19,587 bases of DNA, taken from contig CANCSY010000035.1 of the NCBI GenBank assembly GCA_947380915.1, positions 1-19,587 on the forward strand. Direction: 5' to 3'. This document shows positions 1-6,672 of this stretch, one piece after another. A program made the position numbers and the translations under genes. The DNA comes from Beijerinckiaceae bacterium. GTDB taxonomy: Bacteria > Pseudomonadota > Alphaproteobacteria > Rhizobiales > Beijerinckiaceae. How positions within the stretch are numbered: position 1 is the first letter of the stretch; every line of letters starts with the position of its first letter. Below the pieces are notes generated by a model that was given only the letters and a program-made list of their open reading frames with translations, made no database searches and was not told the origin of the DNA.

Positions 1-177
1 TTTTTTTAATTCTTGGATAAAAGCTAGGCGAATGGGCAGCAAATAGCAACTATTCCGGATGGTTGAAAAATATTGCGCTGCAAAATATCGGCCTGCCCGC
101 GCTTGATAGAGGCTCTGGCGTCCGGCCCGCCGCCGTGGCATGATCCTCCAAAATCAGGTCAAGTCAGGGAGGATTTC
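1..177 (+). promoter_or_regulatory. Upstream region with a possible sigma70 promoter
   Basis: This AT-rich leader precedes the Mo-hydroxylase genes and has no convincing open reading frame. The best promoter-like pair is TTGAAA at 63-68 and TATCGG at 86-91, with a 17-base spacer; the -10 box is a poor match. A small inverted repeat, AATAG-CAA-CTATT, lies at 42-54 just upstream and could be an operator, but its arms are only five bases. The T run at 1-7 could be the tail of a terminator of a gene outside the window. A ribosome binding site, AGGGAGGA at 166-173, serves the GTG start at 178. Confidence 0.3.
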
Positions 178-636
178 GTGGCCAGGATCGAACTCAATGT
201 CGATGGCAAGGCGCATGTGCTGGACGCCGACGCCGATATGCCTTTGCTCTATGCCCTGCGCGATGATCTGGGGTTGAGCAACCCCCGTTTCGGCTGCGGC
301 CTCGCCCAATGCGGCGCCTGCACCGTGCTGATCGATGGCGAGCCCTCGCGCTCCTGCTCCATTCCCGTGGAGGGGCTTGCGGGCCGCAAGATCACCACGC
401 TGGCGGGCATCCAGAAAGACGGCAAGCCCCATAAGGTGCAGCAGGCCTTCATCGAGGAGCAGGTTCCCCAATGTGGCTATTGCCTCAATGGCTGGGTGAT
501 GACCTCCGTAGCGCTGCTCGAGAAGACGCCCAAGCCCACCGACGCGCAGATTCGCGAGGCGCTGGCCGGCCTCAAGTGCCGCTGCGGCACCCATGTTTCC
601 ATGCTCCGCGCGATCAAGCGCGCCGCCACGGCTTGA
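178..636 (+). CDS. iorA: 2Fe-2S small subunit of a molybdenum hydroxylase (isoquinoline 1-oxidoreductase alpha type)
   Basis: This 152-residue protein carries the two iron-sulfur clusters that move electrons from the molybdenum centre of the neighbouring large subunit. The N-terminal plant-type 2Fe-2S domain shows Cys40, Cys45, Cys48 and Cys60 (CGLAQCGAC motif). The C-terminal all-helical 2Fe-2S domain shows Cys99 and Cys102 (QCGYC) with Cys134 and Cys136 (KCRCG). Length and cysteine pattern fit the two-subunit IorA family exactly. I chose the GTG at 178 because AGGGAGGA lies five bases upstream and because this start gives the usual family length; an ATG at 73 would add an unrelated proline-rich leader. 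It has no signal peptide, so it probably leaves the cell, if at all, together with the Tat-tagged large subunit. The next gene begins 11 bases after its stop. The symbol reflects family; the substrate is unknown. Confidence 0.9.
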   Translation: MARIELNVDGKAHVLDADADMPLLYALRDDLGLSNPRFGCGLAQCGACTVLIDGEPSRSCSIPVEGLAGRKITTLAGIQKDGKPHKVQQAFIEEQVPQCGYCLNGWVMTSVALLEKTPKPTDAQIREALAGLKCRCGTHVSMLRAIKRAATA

Positions 637-647
637 GGGAGGCTTCC

Positions 648-2906
648 ATGACCATTCAAACCAGCCGCCGCACATTCCTCGCCGCCGCCGCCAGCGCCTT
701 CACTGTGGGCGTGGCGCTTCCCGGCTCAAGGGCGAAGGCGGGCGTCGTCGCCTCGCGCCTGCCGATGAACCCCGAGAAACTCGCGACCTATATCAGCATC
801 AACGCCGATGGTTCGGCGGTGGGCTGGATCGGCAAGATCGACATGGGCCAGGGCACCGATGTGGGCTGGGCGCAGATGATCGCCGAGGAGCTGGACCTGC
901 CGGTCGAGAAGGTCAGCATCGTGCAAGGCCATACGGACGTCACCTTCAACATGGGCGGCGCATCCGGCTCCACGGGCATCTTCAAGGGCGGCGCCGTGAT
1001 GCGCGTGGCCGCCGCTGAAGCGCGCAGCGTGCTTGTTGGCATGGCCGCAGAGAAGCTCGGCGTCCCCGCCGATCAACTCACGGTCGACAATGGCGTGGTC
1101 AGCGCCAAGGCCGATCCCGGCAAGAAGGTGACCTACGCCGCTCTCGTCGGCGGGCAACATTTCGATACGCTCCTCACCTGGAACAAGCAGGTCGGCAGCG
1201 ATCTTATGGTCGAGGGCAAGGCGAAGCCAAAGGATCCCAAGGATTACAAGATCGTCGGCAAGACAAGCCCGGGCCGCCGCGATGTGGCGGAGAAGGTGCT
1301 GGGCCAGCATGCCTATATGGTCGACGCCAAGGTCGAGGGCATGCTGCATGGCCGGGTCATCCGCCCCCCCGTGGCGGGCGCCGTGCCGGTATCGGTGGAT
1401 GAAAGCTCCATCGCCAAGATTCCCGGCGTCAGGGTGGTGCGCGAAAAGGATTTCATCGGCGTCGTCGCGCCGAAGGAATGGCATTCGGTCAGGGCCGCGC
1501 GCGAGTTGAAAGTCACCTGGTCCGATGTGAAGCCGCCCTTCCCCGGCTCCGCCAAAATCCATGACCATATCCGCGCCGCCCCCACCTTGAAGCGCGATGT
1601 GGACAAGGAGAAGGGCAAGGTCGACGAGGCCTTCGCCAAGGCGGCCAAAGTGTTCGAGGCGGAATATGAATGGCCCTTCCAGTCCCATGCCTCCATGGGC
1701 CCCGCCAGCGGCCTCGTGGATGCGCGCCCCGATGGCGTGAAATTGTGGTCGGGCACCCAGAAGCCCCATTACGCCCGCGATGGCGTGGCCAAATTGCTGG
1801 GCTTGCCCCAGGACAAGGCGGTCTGCGTCTCGCTGACGGGGCCGGGCTCCTACGGGCGCAACGATTCCGGCGATGTGGTGATGGATGCGGCCGTCCTGTC
1901 GCGCGCCGTGGGCAAGCCCGTGCGCGTGCAGAGCATGCGCCATGAGGGCACGGGCTGGGATCCCAAGGCGCCCGCCTCGGTCCATACCTCGCGCGTGGCG
2001 CTCGACGCGGACAACAAGATCACCGGCTGGTATTTCGAGTCCAAGGTCTTCTCCAAGCGCGACGCTTTCAACAACGAGGGCGATCCCGCCTATACGCTCG
2101 CGGGGCAATTGCTGGGCGTCCCCCTCAAGCCGACGATCATCTTCGGTGGCCCGGACGAGAGCTATGGCTTTCCGGCCTATCTGAAGATCTCCAACATCAT
2201 CCCGCCCTTGCTGGATCGCGCCTCGCCCCTGCGCACGGCCCATATGCGCGACCCCGGCGGGCCGCAGGTGCATTTCGCCGTTGAATCCTTCATGGACGAA
2301 CTGGCCTATCATCTGGGCATGGACCCGCTGGAGTTCCGCCTGAAGAATGTGGAGAACGCCAGAGACCTCGCGGTCATCAAGGCGGCCGCCGAGAAGGCTG
2401 GCTGGAAGCCCCATACGGCGGCGCGCAAGGAGGCGCGCGGCGACGTCTTCGTGGGGCAGGGGATCTCCTACGCGTCGCGCGCGGGCACCCGGGTCGCCAT
2501 GGTGGCGGATGTGGAGGTCCATCGCACCACCGGCAGGGTCTGGGTTCGCAAATGGACCGTGGCCCATGATTGCGGCCAGATCATCAATCCGGGCCTGCTG
2601 CGCCTCACCATCGAGGGCAATGTGGTGCAATCCACCAGTCGCGCCCTGTTCGAGGAGGTGCAGTTCGACGACAAGATGGTCACCAGCGTCGACTGGAGCA
2701 GCTATCCCATTCTCGAGATGCAGGATGCGCCGGAGACCGTCGACATCATCCTGATCGACCGGCCGGAGGTCGCCTCCACGGGGGCGGGCGAAGGGTCCAC
2801 GCGCCCGACCGCCGCAGCCATCGCCAACGCCATCTATGACGCGACCGGCGTGCGTTTGCGCCGCGCGCCGCTGACACCCGAACGCATCAAGGCGGGCATG
2901 GCCTAG
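648..2906 (+). CDS. iorB: Molybdopterin-binding large subunit of a molybdenum hydroxylase (isoquinoline 1-oxidoreductase beta type)
   Basis: This 752-residue protein is the catalytic subunit of the xanthine dehydrogenase family. Such enzymes insert a water-derived oxygen at an electron-poor carbon, often next to a ring nitrogen, or oxidise an aldehyde. The N-terminus has a Tat signal: SRRTFL at residues 6-11, followed by an alanine-rich stretch. The C-terminal GAGEGSTRP segment carries the presumed catalytic glutamate, Glu715, and a RDPGGP segment near the middle of the protein is typical of the cofactor domain. The ATG at 648 has GGGAGG at 637-642 and places the Tat motif correctly; longer in-frame readings run into the iorA coding region. 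There is no FAD subunit gene nearby, as expected for IorAB enzymes, which pass electrons to a cytochrome or similar carrier rather than to NAD. An LLM monooxygenase gene follows after 8 bases. The substrate cannot be inferred. Confidence 0.9.
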   Translation: MTIQTSRRTFLAAAASAFTVGVALPGSRAKAGVVASRLPMNPEKLATYISINADGSAVGWIGKIDMGQGTDVGWAQMIAEELDLPVEKVSIVQGHTDVTFNMGGASGSTGIFKGGAVMRVAAAEARSVLVGMAAEKLGVPADQLTVDNGVVSAKADPGKKVTYAALVGGQHFDTLLTWNKQVGSDLMVEGKAKPKDPKDYKIVGKTSPGRRDVAEKVLGQHAYMVDAKVEGMLHGRVIRPPVAGAVPVSVDESSIAKIPGVRVVREKDFIGVVAPKEWHSVRAARELKVTWSDVKPPFPGSAKIHDHIRAAPTLKRDVDKEKGKVDEAFAKAAKVFEAEYEWPFQSHASMGPASGLVDARPDGVKLWSGTQKPHYARDGVAKLLGLPQDKAVCVSLTGPGSYGRNDSGDVVMDAAVLSRAVGKPVRVQSMRHEGTGWDPKAPASVHTSRVALDADNKITGWYFESKVFSKRDAFNNEGDPAYTLAGQLLGVPLKPTIIFGGPDESYGFPAYLKISNIIPPLLDRASPLRTAHMRDPGGPQVHFAVESFMDELAYHLGMDPLEFRLKNVENARDLAVIKAAAEKAGWKPHTAARKEARGDVFVGQGISYASRAGTRVAMVADVEVHRTTGRVWVRKWTVAHDCGQIINPGLLRLTIEGNVVQSTSRALFEEVQFDDKMVTSVDWSSYPILEMQDAPETVDIILIDRPEVASTGAGEGSTRPTAAAIANAIYDATGVRLRRAPLTPERIKAGMA

Positions 2907-2914
2907 GGGGGCGC

Positions 2915-4219
2915 ATGCGTCAGATGAAACTGGGGTTGTTCCTGGCGCCCGGCGGCCATCACATGGCGGCCTGGCGACACCCCGACGCCTATCCGAACGG
3001 CTTCAGCCTCAAGTCCTATGTGGCCGTGGCGCAGATGGCGGAGCGTGGCTGTTTCGACATGTTGTTCGTCGCGGATGTGTTTTCCCTGACGCGGGAAGGC
3101 GGGCGGCAGGATTCCTTCCGTTTCGAACCGCTCACCCTCCTGGCCGCGCTGGCCATGGCGACACGGCATATCGGGCTTGTGGCGACCGCCACGACCTCCT
3201 TCAACGAACCCTATAACGTCGCCCGCAAATTCGCCTCGCTCGATCATCTCAGCGATGGCCGGGCAGGCTGGAATGTGGTGACCTCCTCCTCCACCATGGA
3301 GGCCTATAATTTCAGCCGCGAGGCCCATCGGCCCCACGCCGACCGCTATCGCACGGCCCATGAATTCGTGGAGGTCGTGCGCGGCCTTTGGGACAGCTGG
3401 GACGATGACGCCGTGGGCATCGACAAGGCGAGCGGCCTGTTCTTCGACGCGCACAAGATGCACATGCTCAACCATGACGGCGCCGAGTTCAGCGTAAGGG
3501 GTCCATTGACCCTGCCGCGCTCTCCCCAGGGCCATCCGGTCCTCGTGCAGGCCGGGTCATCGGAGGATGGCAAGAACCTCGCCTCGCAATTCGCCGAGGT
3601 GATTTTCACCATCCAGCGCGAGTTGCCCGGCGCCCAGGCCTTCTACGCCGACATCAAGGCCCGGGTCGCCGCCTTTGGCCGTGCGCCCGAACATGCGCTG
3701 GTGCTGCCGGGGGTCATGCCCGTGGTGGGGCGCACCCGGCAGGAGGCGCAGGACAAATATGAGCAGTTGCAGTCCCTCATTCATCCGCAGGCCGGCCTCG
3801 TCGGCCTCTCCCGCAATCTTGGCGTGGATCTGACCGGCGTCGATGTGGATGGGCCATTGCCCCCCATCGACATCACGAAACTCTCCCAGAGCCGCACGGT
3901 GGGCATGGTGGAGACCGCGCGGCGTGACAATCTGACCGTGCGCCAGGTCTATGAGCGCCTGCTCGTCTCCAAGGGCCATCGCCAGTTGATCGGCTCGGTG
4001 ACGGATATCGCTGATTCGCTGCAGGACTGGTTCGAGGCCGAGGCGGCGGATGGATTCAACATCATGCCCGCCGTCATGCCGGGCGGCCTTGCGGATTTCG
4101 TCGATCTGGTCGTTCCCGAATTGCAGCGGCGCGGCCTCTTTCGCAAGGCCTATCAAGGCTCCATGTTGCGGGATAATCTGGGCCTGCCACGCCCGGCGCT
4201 TACAGCGCAGGGCCCATAG
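2915..4219 (+). CDS. LLM-class flavin-dependent monooxygenase, NtaA/SnaA/DszA family
   Basis: This 434-residue protein belongs to the bacterial luciferase-like superfamily, in the group that includes nitrilotriacetate monooxygenase component A and the DszA sulfone monooxygenase. These enzymes use reduced FMN supplied by a separate reductase to oxidise C-N, C-S or ring substrates with O2. Supporting features are the N-terminal MKLGLFL strand, the HHMAAWRHP segment shared by NtaA-type enzymes, the RAGWNVVTS segment in the central barrel, and the HPVLVQAGSS motif about two-thirds along. Length fits the family. GGGGGG at 2906-2911 precedes the ATG at 2915; a second in-frame ATG at 2924 also fits family N-termini and cannot be excluded. 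It follows iorB by 8 bases, so it is very likely in the same operon. No flavin reductase gene is present in the window. The substrate is unknown. Confidence 0.88.
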   Translation: MRQMKLGLFLAPGGHHMAAWRHPDAYPNGFSLKSYVAVAQMAERGCFDMLFVADVFSLTREGGRQDSFRFEPLTLLAALAMATRHIGLVATATTSFNEPYNVARKFASLDHLSDGRAGWNVVTSSSTMEAYNFSREAHRPHADRYRTAHEFVEVVRGLWDSWDDDAVGIDKASGLFFDAHKMHMLNHDGAEFSVRGPLTLPRSPQGHPVLVQAGSSEDGKNLASQFAEVIFTIQRELPGAQAFYADIKARVAAFGRAPEHALVLPGVMPVVGRTRQEAQDKYEQLQSLIHPQAGLVGLSRNLGVDLTGVDVDGPLPPIDITKLSQSRTVGMVETARRDNLTVRQVYERLLVSKGHRQLIGSVTDIADSLQDWFEAEAADGFNIMPAVMPGGLADFVDLVVPELQRRGLFRKAYQGSMLRDNLGLPRPALTAQGP

Positions 4220-4410
4220 ATTTCAACCGTCCAGGGGCGGCTGGCGCGGCGCGCCGGATGAACAATTCGTGTGCATTCGCAGAAAGCATCGACAAGAGCT
4301 TGCCTTATGGCGTCGGCGCAAGAATAATGCGCCCCGTCGGCTCCCTCTACAGGGGGCTGGCCGCGTTCGTCTGTCAAAGGCGTGCGGCGCAACTGTGTGG
4401 GAGGCTGTTC
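4220..4410 (+). promoter_or_regulatory. Intergenic leader with putative sigma70 promoter
   Basis: This 190-base gap separates the Mo-hydroxylase/LLM operon from the enolase-family gene. TTGCCT at 4300-4305 and AATAAT at 4323-4328 are spaced by exactly 17 bases; each box is near consensus, which is notable in such GC-rich DNA. A perfect 10-base palindrome, CGGCGCGCCG, lies at 4247-4256 and could act as a hairpin or operator. The reading frame of the next gene is open back to an ATG at 4258, but this stretch does not resemble the family N-terminus and overlaps the promoter, so I treat it as untranslated. GGGAGG at 4399-4404 is the ribosome binding site for the TTG start at 4411. Confidence 0.4.
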
Positions 4411-5490
4411 TTGATCATCTGCGGCTACGATTCCTATCCGAATGTCATGCGCAAGGAAGATCCGACCTGGAAATTCGCGCTCGGCGCGAGCCCGGTGACC
4501 GAGGGCTCCATTCTGCGCATCGTGGATGATCAGGGGAACGAAGGCTTCGGCTATGCGTCCGCCACGCCCCATATGGGCGCGATCCCCGGCACGCTGGAGG
4601 CCGAACTCGCCTATTTCCGTCCGCATCTGATGGGTCGCGACGCGGATGACATCGAAGCCATCGGCGCCTCCCTTGACCGCGCCATGCGCGGCGCGCCCCA
4701 GGCCAAGGCGGCGATTGATTGCGCCCTGCATGAACTGCTCGCCAAGCGGCTTGGCGTTCCCATGTGCCAGCTCTTTGGCGGCAAGATGCGCGAGAGCCTG
4801 CCGATCCTGCGCATCCTCGCCATCAAGACCCCGCAGGAGATGGCCAAGCAGGCGCGCAAGCTCGTCGACGAAGGCTATCGCTACCTGAAGATCAAGGTGC
4901 ATGGGGAAGTTGATCTGGACGTGGCCCGCGTGGCCGCCATTCGCAAGGAAGTGGGCGACGACGTCCATCTGACCATCGACGCCAATCAGGCCTATTCGAC
5001 CAAGAACGCGATCATCGCCATCAACCGCATGGCCGAATACCGGATCGACCTGGTCGAGCAGCCGGTGCCCGCCGATGATTTCGAGGGTCTGGCGCTCGTC
5101 ACCCACACAGTGCCCGTGAAGGTGGAGGCCGATGAGGCCGCCGGTTCGCTGGCTGAAATCTACCAGCTCGTCACGCGCCGCGCGGTGGATGCGGTGAGCC
5201 TGAAGGTTCCCAAGCTGGGCGGCATCCGCAACACCATCGCGGCGGCGCGGATTTGCGAGCAGGGCGGCGTTTCCTACCGGCTTGGCGCGGCGGTGGGCTC
5301 GCGGCTTCTGGCGGCCCATGCGCTGCATCTGGCCTGCGCGCTGCCGGGCGTCGATTACGCCTGCGAACTCGGTGAATTCGCACGCCTGCTGGACGATCCC
5401 TTCGAGGGCATCGAAGTCGTCGATGGCGAATTGAAACTGCCGCAGGGCGCAGGTTCTGGCGTGCGTTGGCTGGGGCCTTCGGCCACCTGA
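4411..5490 (+). CDS. Enolase superfamily enzyme, muconate lactonizing/mandelate racemase group (MLE subgroup-like)
   Basis: This protein of 359 residues belongs to the enolase superfamily, whose members abstract a proton alpha to a carboxylate and then racemise, eliminate or cycloisomerise. The N-terminal capping domain covers roughly residues 1-115 and the TIM barrel follows. The catalytic set looks intact: a Lys-x-Lys pair at 160-162 (KIK), metal ligands Asp190 (TIDANQ), Glu216 (VEQP) and Asp241 (EADEA), and a second-face lysine at 265 (SLKVPK). A lysine on both faces is the MLE-subgroup arrangement. The TTG at 4411 is chosen because GGGAGG lies six bases upstream and because translation then begins where family members begin. 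It is followed after 28 bases by an importer binding protein, suggesting co-transcription. Muconate cycloisomerase, a dipeptide epimerase or an acid racemase/dehydratase all remain possible; the reaction cannot be assigned. Confidence 0.82.
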   Translation: MIICGYDSYPNVMRKEDPTWKFALGASPVTEGSILRIVDDQGNEGFGYASATPHMGAIPGTLEAELAYFRPHLMGRDADDIEAIGASLDRAMRGAPQAKAAIDCALHELLAKRLGVPMCQLFGGKMRESLPILRILAIKTPQEMAKQARKLVDEGYRYLKIKVHGEVDLDVARVAAIRKEVGDDVHLTIDANQAYSTKNAIIAINRMAEYRIDLVEQPVPADDFEGLALVTHTVPVKVEADEAAGSLAEIYQLVTRRAVDAVSLKVPKLGGIRNTIAAARICEQGGVSYRLGAAVGSRLLAAHALHLACALPGVDYACELGEFARLLDDPFEGIEVVDGELKLPQGAGSGVRWLGPSAT

Positions 5491-5518
5491 GCCAGTCCCC
5501 CGGATGGAGAGAGCCCAG

Positions 5519-6622
5519 ATGTTTTTCAAGCCTTCGAACCCGCGCACAAGCCGTCTGCTTCAGGCCTGCGCCGCCATGGCGCTGTCGGTGGCCTTCATGG
5601 GCGCCGCCTTGCCTGCGCGGGCGCAGGAGATCCTGACCAGCCGCGCCCCCAATCGCGAGGAGCTCTTGCTGGAAGGCGCCCGCAAGGAGGGGCAGGTCGT
5701 TCTCTATTCGGCGGCCATCGTCAATCAGGCGCTCCGGCCCATGGCCGAAGCCTTCATGAAGAAATATCCCTTCATCAAGCTCACCTTCTGGCGCGGCGAC
5801 ACCGAGGAGATCATCGCCAAACTCTCCGCCGAGGTGCGGGCTAAAAATGTCGTCGTCGATCTCATCGAGGGCACGGGCGTTGGCGAACTCGCCGTCGAGT
5901 CCGGCCTGACCGTGCCTTTCTACACCCCCGCCGTGGAGGCGCTGCCTGAGATGTACCGCGATCCCCGCGGCAATTGGGCGAGCACCCGCGTCAGCTATTT
6001 CGGCATCGCCTATAATCCCAAGCTCGTGCCTCCCGATCAGGCGCCCAAGACCTATGACGATCTGCTCGATCCCCGCTGGAAGGGCAAGATGGCCTGGCGC
6101 ATCGGCACCTCGAGCGGCACGCCCCTGTTCCTGACCTCCGTCCGCCTTGCGCTCGGCGAGGACAAGGCGCGGGCATATTTCGAAAAGCTCGCCCAGCAGA
6201 AGGTGATCAATTTCGGGGCGGGCAGCGCCCGCACCCTGGTGGATCGCGTGATCGCCGGCGAGATTCCCATCGCGCTGAACATATTCGCCCATCATCCGCT
6301 CATCAGCAAAGCCAAGGGCGCTCCCGTGAACACCCAATTGCTGGAGCCAACGCCTTCGACAGCGGGCACGATGATCGTCCCCAAGGGCGTGCGCCATCCC
6401 TATGCGGCCATGCTTCTGGCGGATTTCATCCTCTCCCAGGAAGGGCAGGGGATTTTCTCCAAGGCCGAATATTTCCCCGTGCGTCCGGATGTGGCGCCGC
6501 TGGAGACGCTGGCGCCGGTCGTGCCCAAAATCGCTGGCGTGCAAGAGCTTTTCGTCAGTTCCGAAAAGCTCAATCGCTATAATGAAAGTTCGCAGAAGAT
6601 CTTCGAAGAGCTGTTCCGGTGA
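5519..6622 (+). CDS. ABC transporter substrate-binding protein, iron(III)/polyamine-type family
   Basis: This periplasmic binding protein of 367 residues resembles the FbpA/AfuA/PotD-like family of solute-binding proteins. It has a signal peptide with a hydrophobic stretch at about residues 13-31 and a likely cleavage after ALPARA (residue 35). The mature protein starts with a typical KEGQVVLYSA strand and keeps the SYFGIAYNP, TYDDLLDPRWKGK and DFILSQEGQ segments characteristic of the family. The ATG at 5519 is preferred over the ATG at 5504 because GGAGAG lies seven bases upstream of it. The gene sits 28 bases after the enolase-family gene and 46 bases before a matching permease. In catabolic clusters this family often carries small organic acids, phosphonates or unknown ligands rather than iron, so an organic substrate linked to the enolase-family enzyme is plausible. 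Confidence 0.88.
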   Translation: MFFKPSNPRTSRLLQACAAMALSVAFMGAALPARAQEILTSRAPNREELLLEGARKEGQVVLYSAAIVNQALRPMAEAFMKKYPFIKLTFWRGDTEEIIAKLSAEVRAKNVVVDLIEGTGVGELAVESGLTVPFYTPAVEALPEMYRDPRGNWASTRVSYFGIAYNPKLVPPDQAPKTYDDLLDPRWKGKMAWRIGTSSGTPLFLTSVRLALGEDKARAYFEKLAQQKVINFGAGSARTLVDRVIAGEIPIALNIFAHHPLISKAKGAPVNTQLLEPTPSTAGTMIVPKGVRHPYAAMLLADFILSQEGQGIFSKAEYFPVRPDVAPLETLAPVVPKIAGVQELFVSSEKLNRYNESSQKIFEELFR

Positions 6623-6630
6623 CGGGCGCT

Positions 6631-6672
6631 ATGCTGATTCTTCAAGGCTTTGAAAAGATCGGACTCCAGTGA
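6631..6672 (+). other. Short 13-codon open reading frame overlapping the permease start
   Basis: An ATG at 6631 opens 13 codons (MLILQGFEKIGLQ) ending in a TGA at 6670-6672 that overlaps the GTG start of the permease gene as GTGA. It could be a leader peptide that couples translation of the permease, whose own ribosome binding site is weak. It could equally be chance. Its upstream ribosome binding site is also poor. No similarity is claimed beyond a loose resemblance to the first residues of ABC ATPases. Confidence 0.2.

Noticed and set aside
42..54. Inverted repeat AATAG-CAA-CTATT as a regulator operator
   Set aside because: The arms are only five bases in AT-rich sequence, and no regulator gene is nearby to support a specific site; kept only as a remark.
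73..177. Longer start for the iorA gene at the ATG at 73
   Set aside because: The added 35 residues are not part of the family, and the GTG at 178 has a near-perfect ribosome binding site and gives normal length.
726..2630. Long open frame of 634 codons on the minus strand opposite iorB
   Set aside because: The plus strand encodes an unmistakable molybdopterin subunit. The minus-strand product is His/Gly/Arg/Ala-rich with no recognisable domain, as expected of the complement of GC-rich coding DNA.
4258..4410. Longer start for the enolase-family gene at the ATG at 4258
   Set aside because: The extra 51 residues do not look like the family N-terminus, lack a ribosome binding site and overlap a promoter-like pair. 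The TTG at 4411 has a strong site at correct spacing.
5467..5494. Nested inverted repeats at the end of the enolase-family gene (TGGCT/AGCCA around GGCC-TTC-GGCC)
   Set aside because: It overlaps the stop codon and has unpaired bases on both sides of the inner stem; the next gene is only 28 bases away, so a true terminator is unlikely.
4153..6544. Long minus-strand frames opposite the enolase-family and binding protein genes
   Set aside because: The composition is that of an antisense shadow, no ribosome binding sites fit, and both plus-strand genes are well supported.
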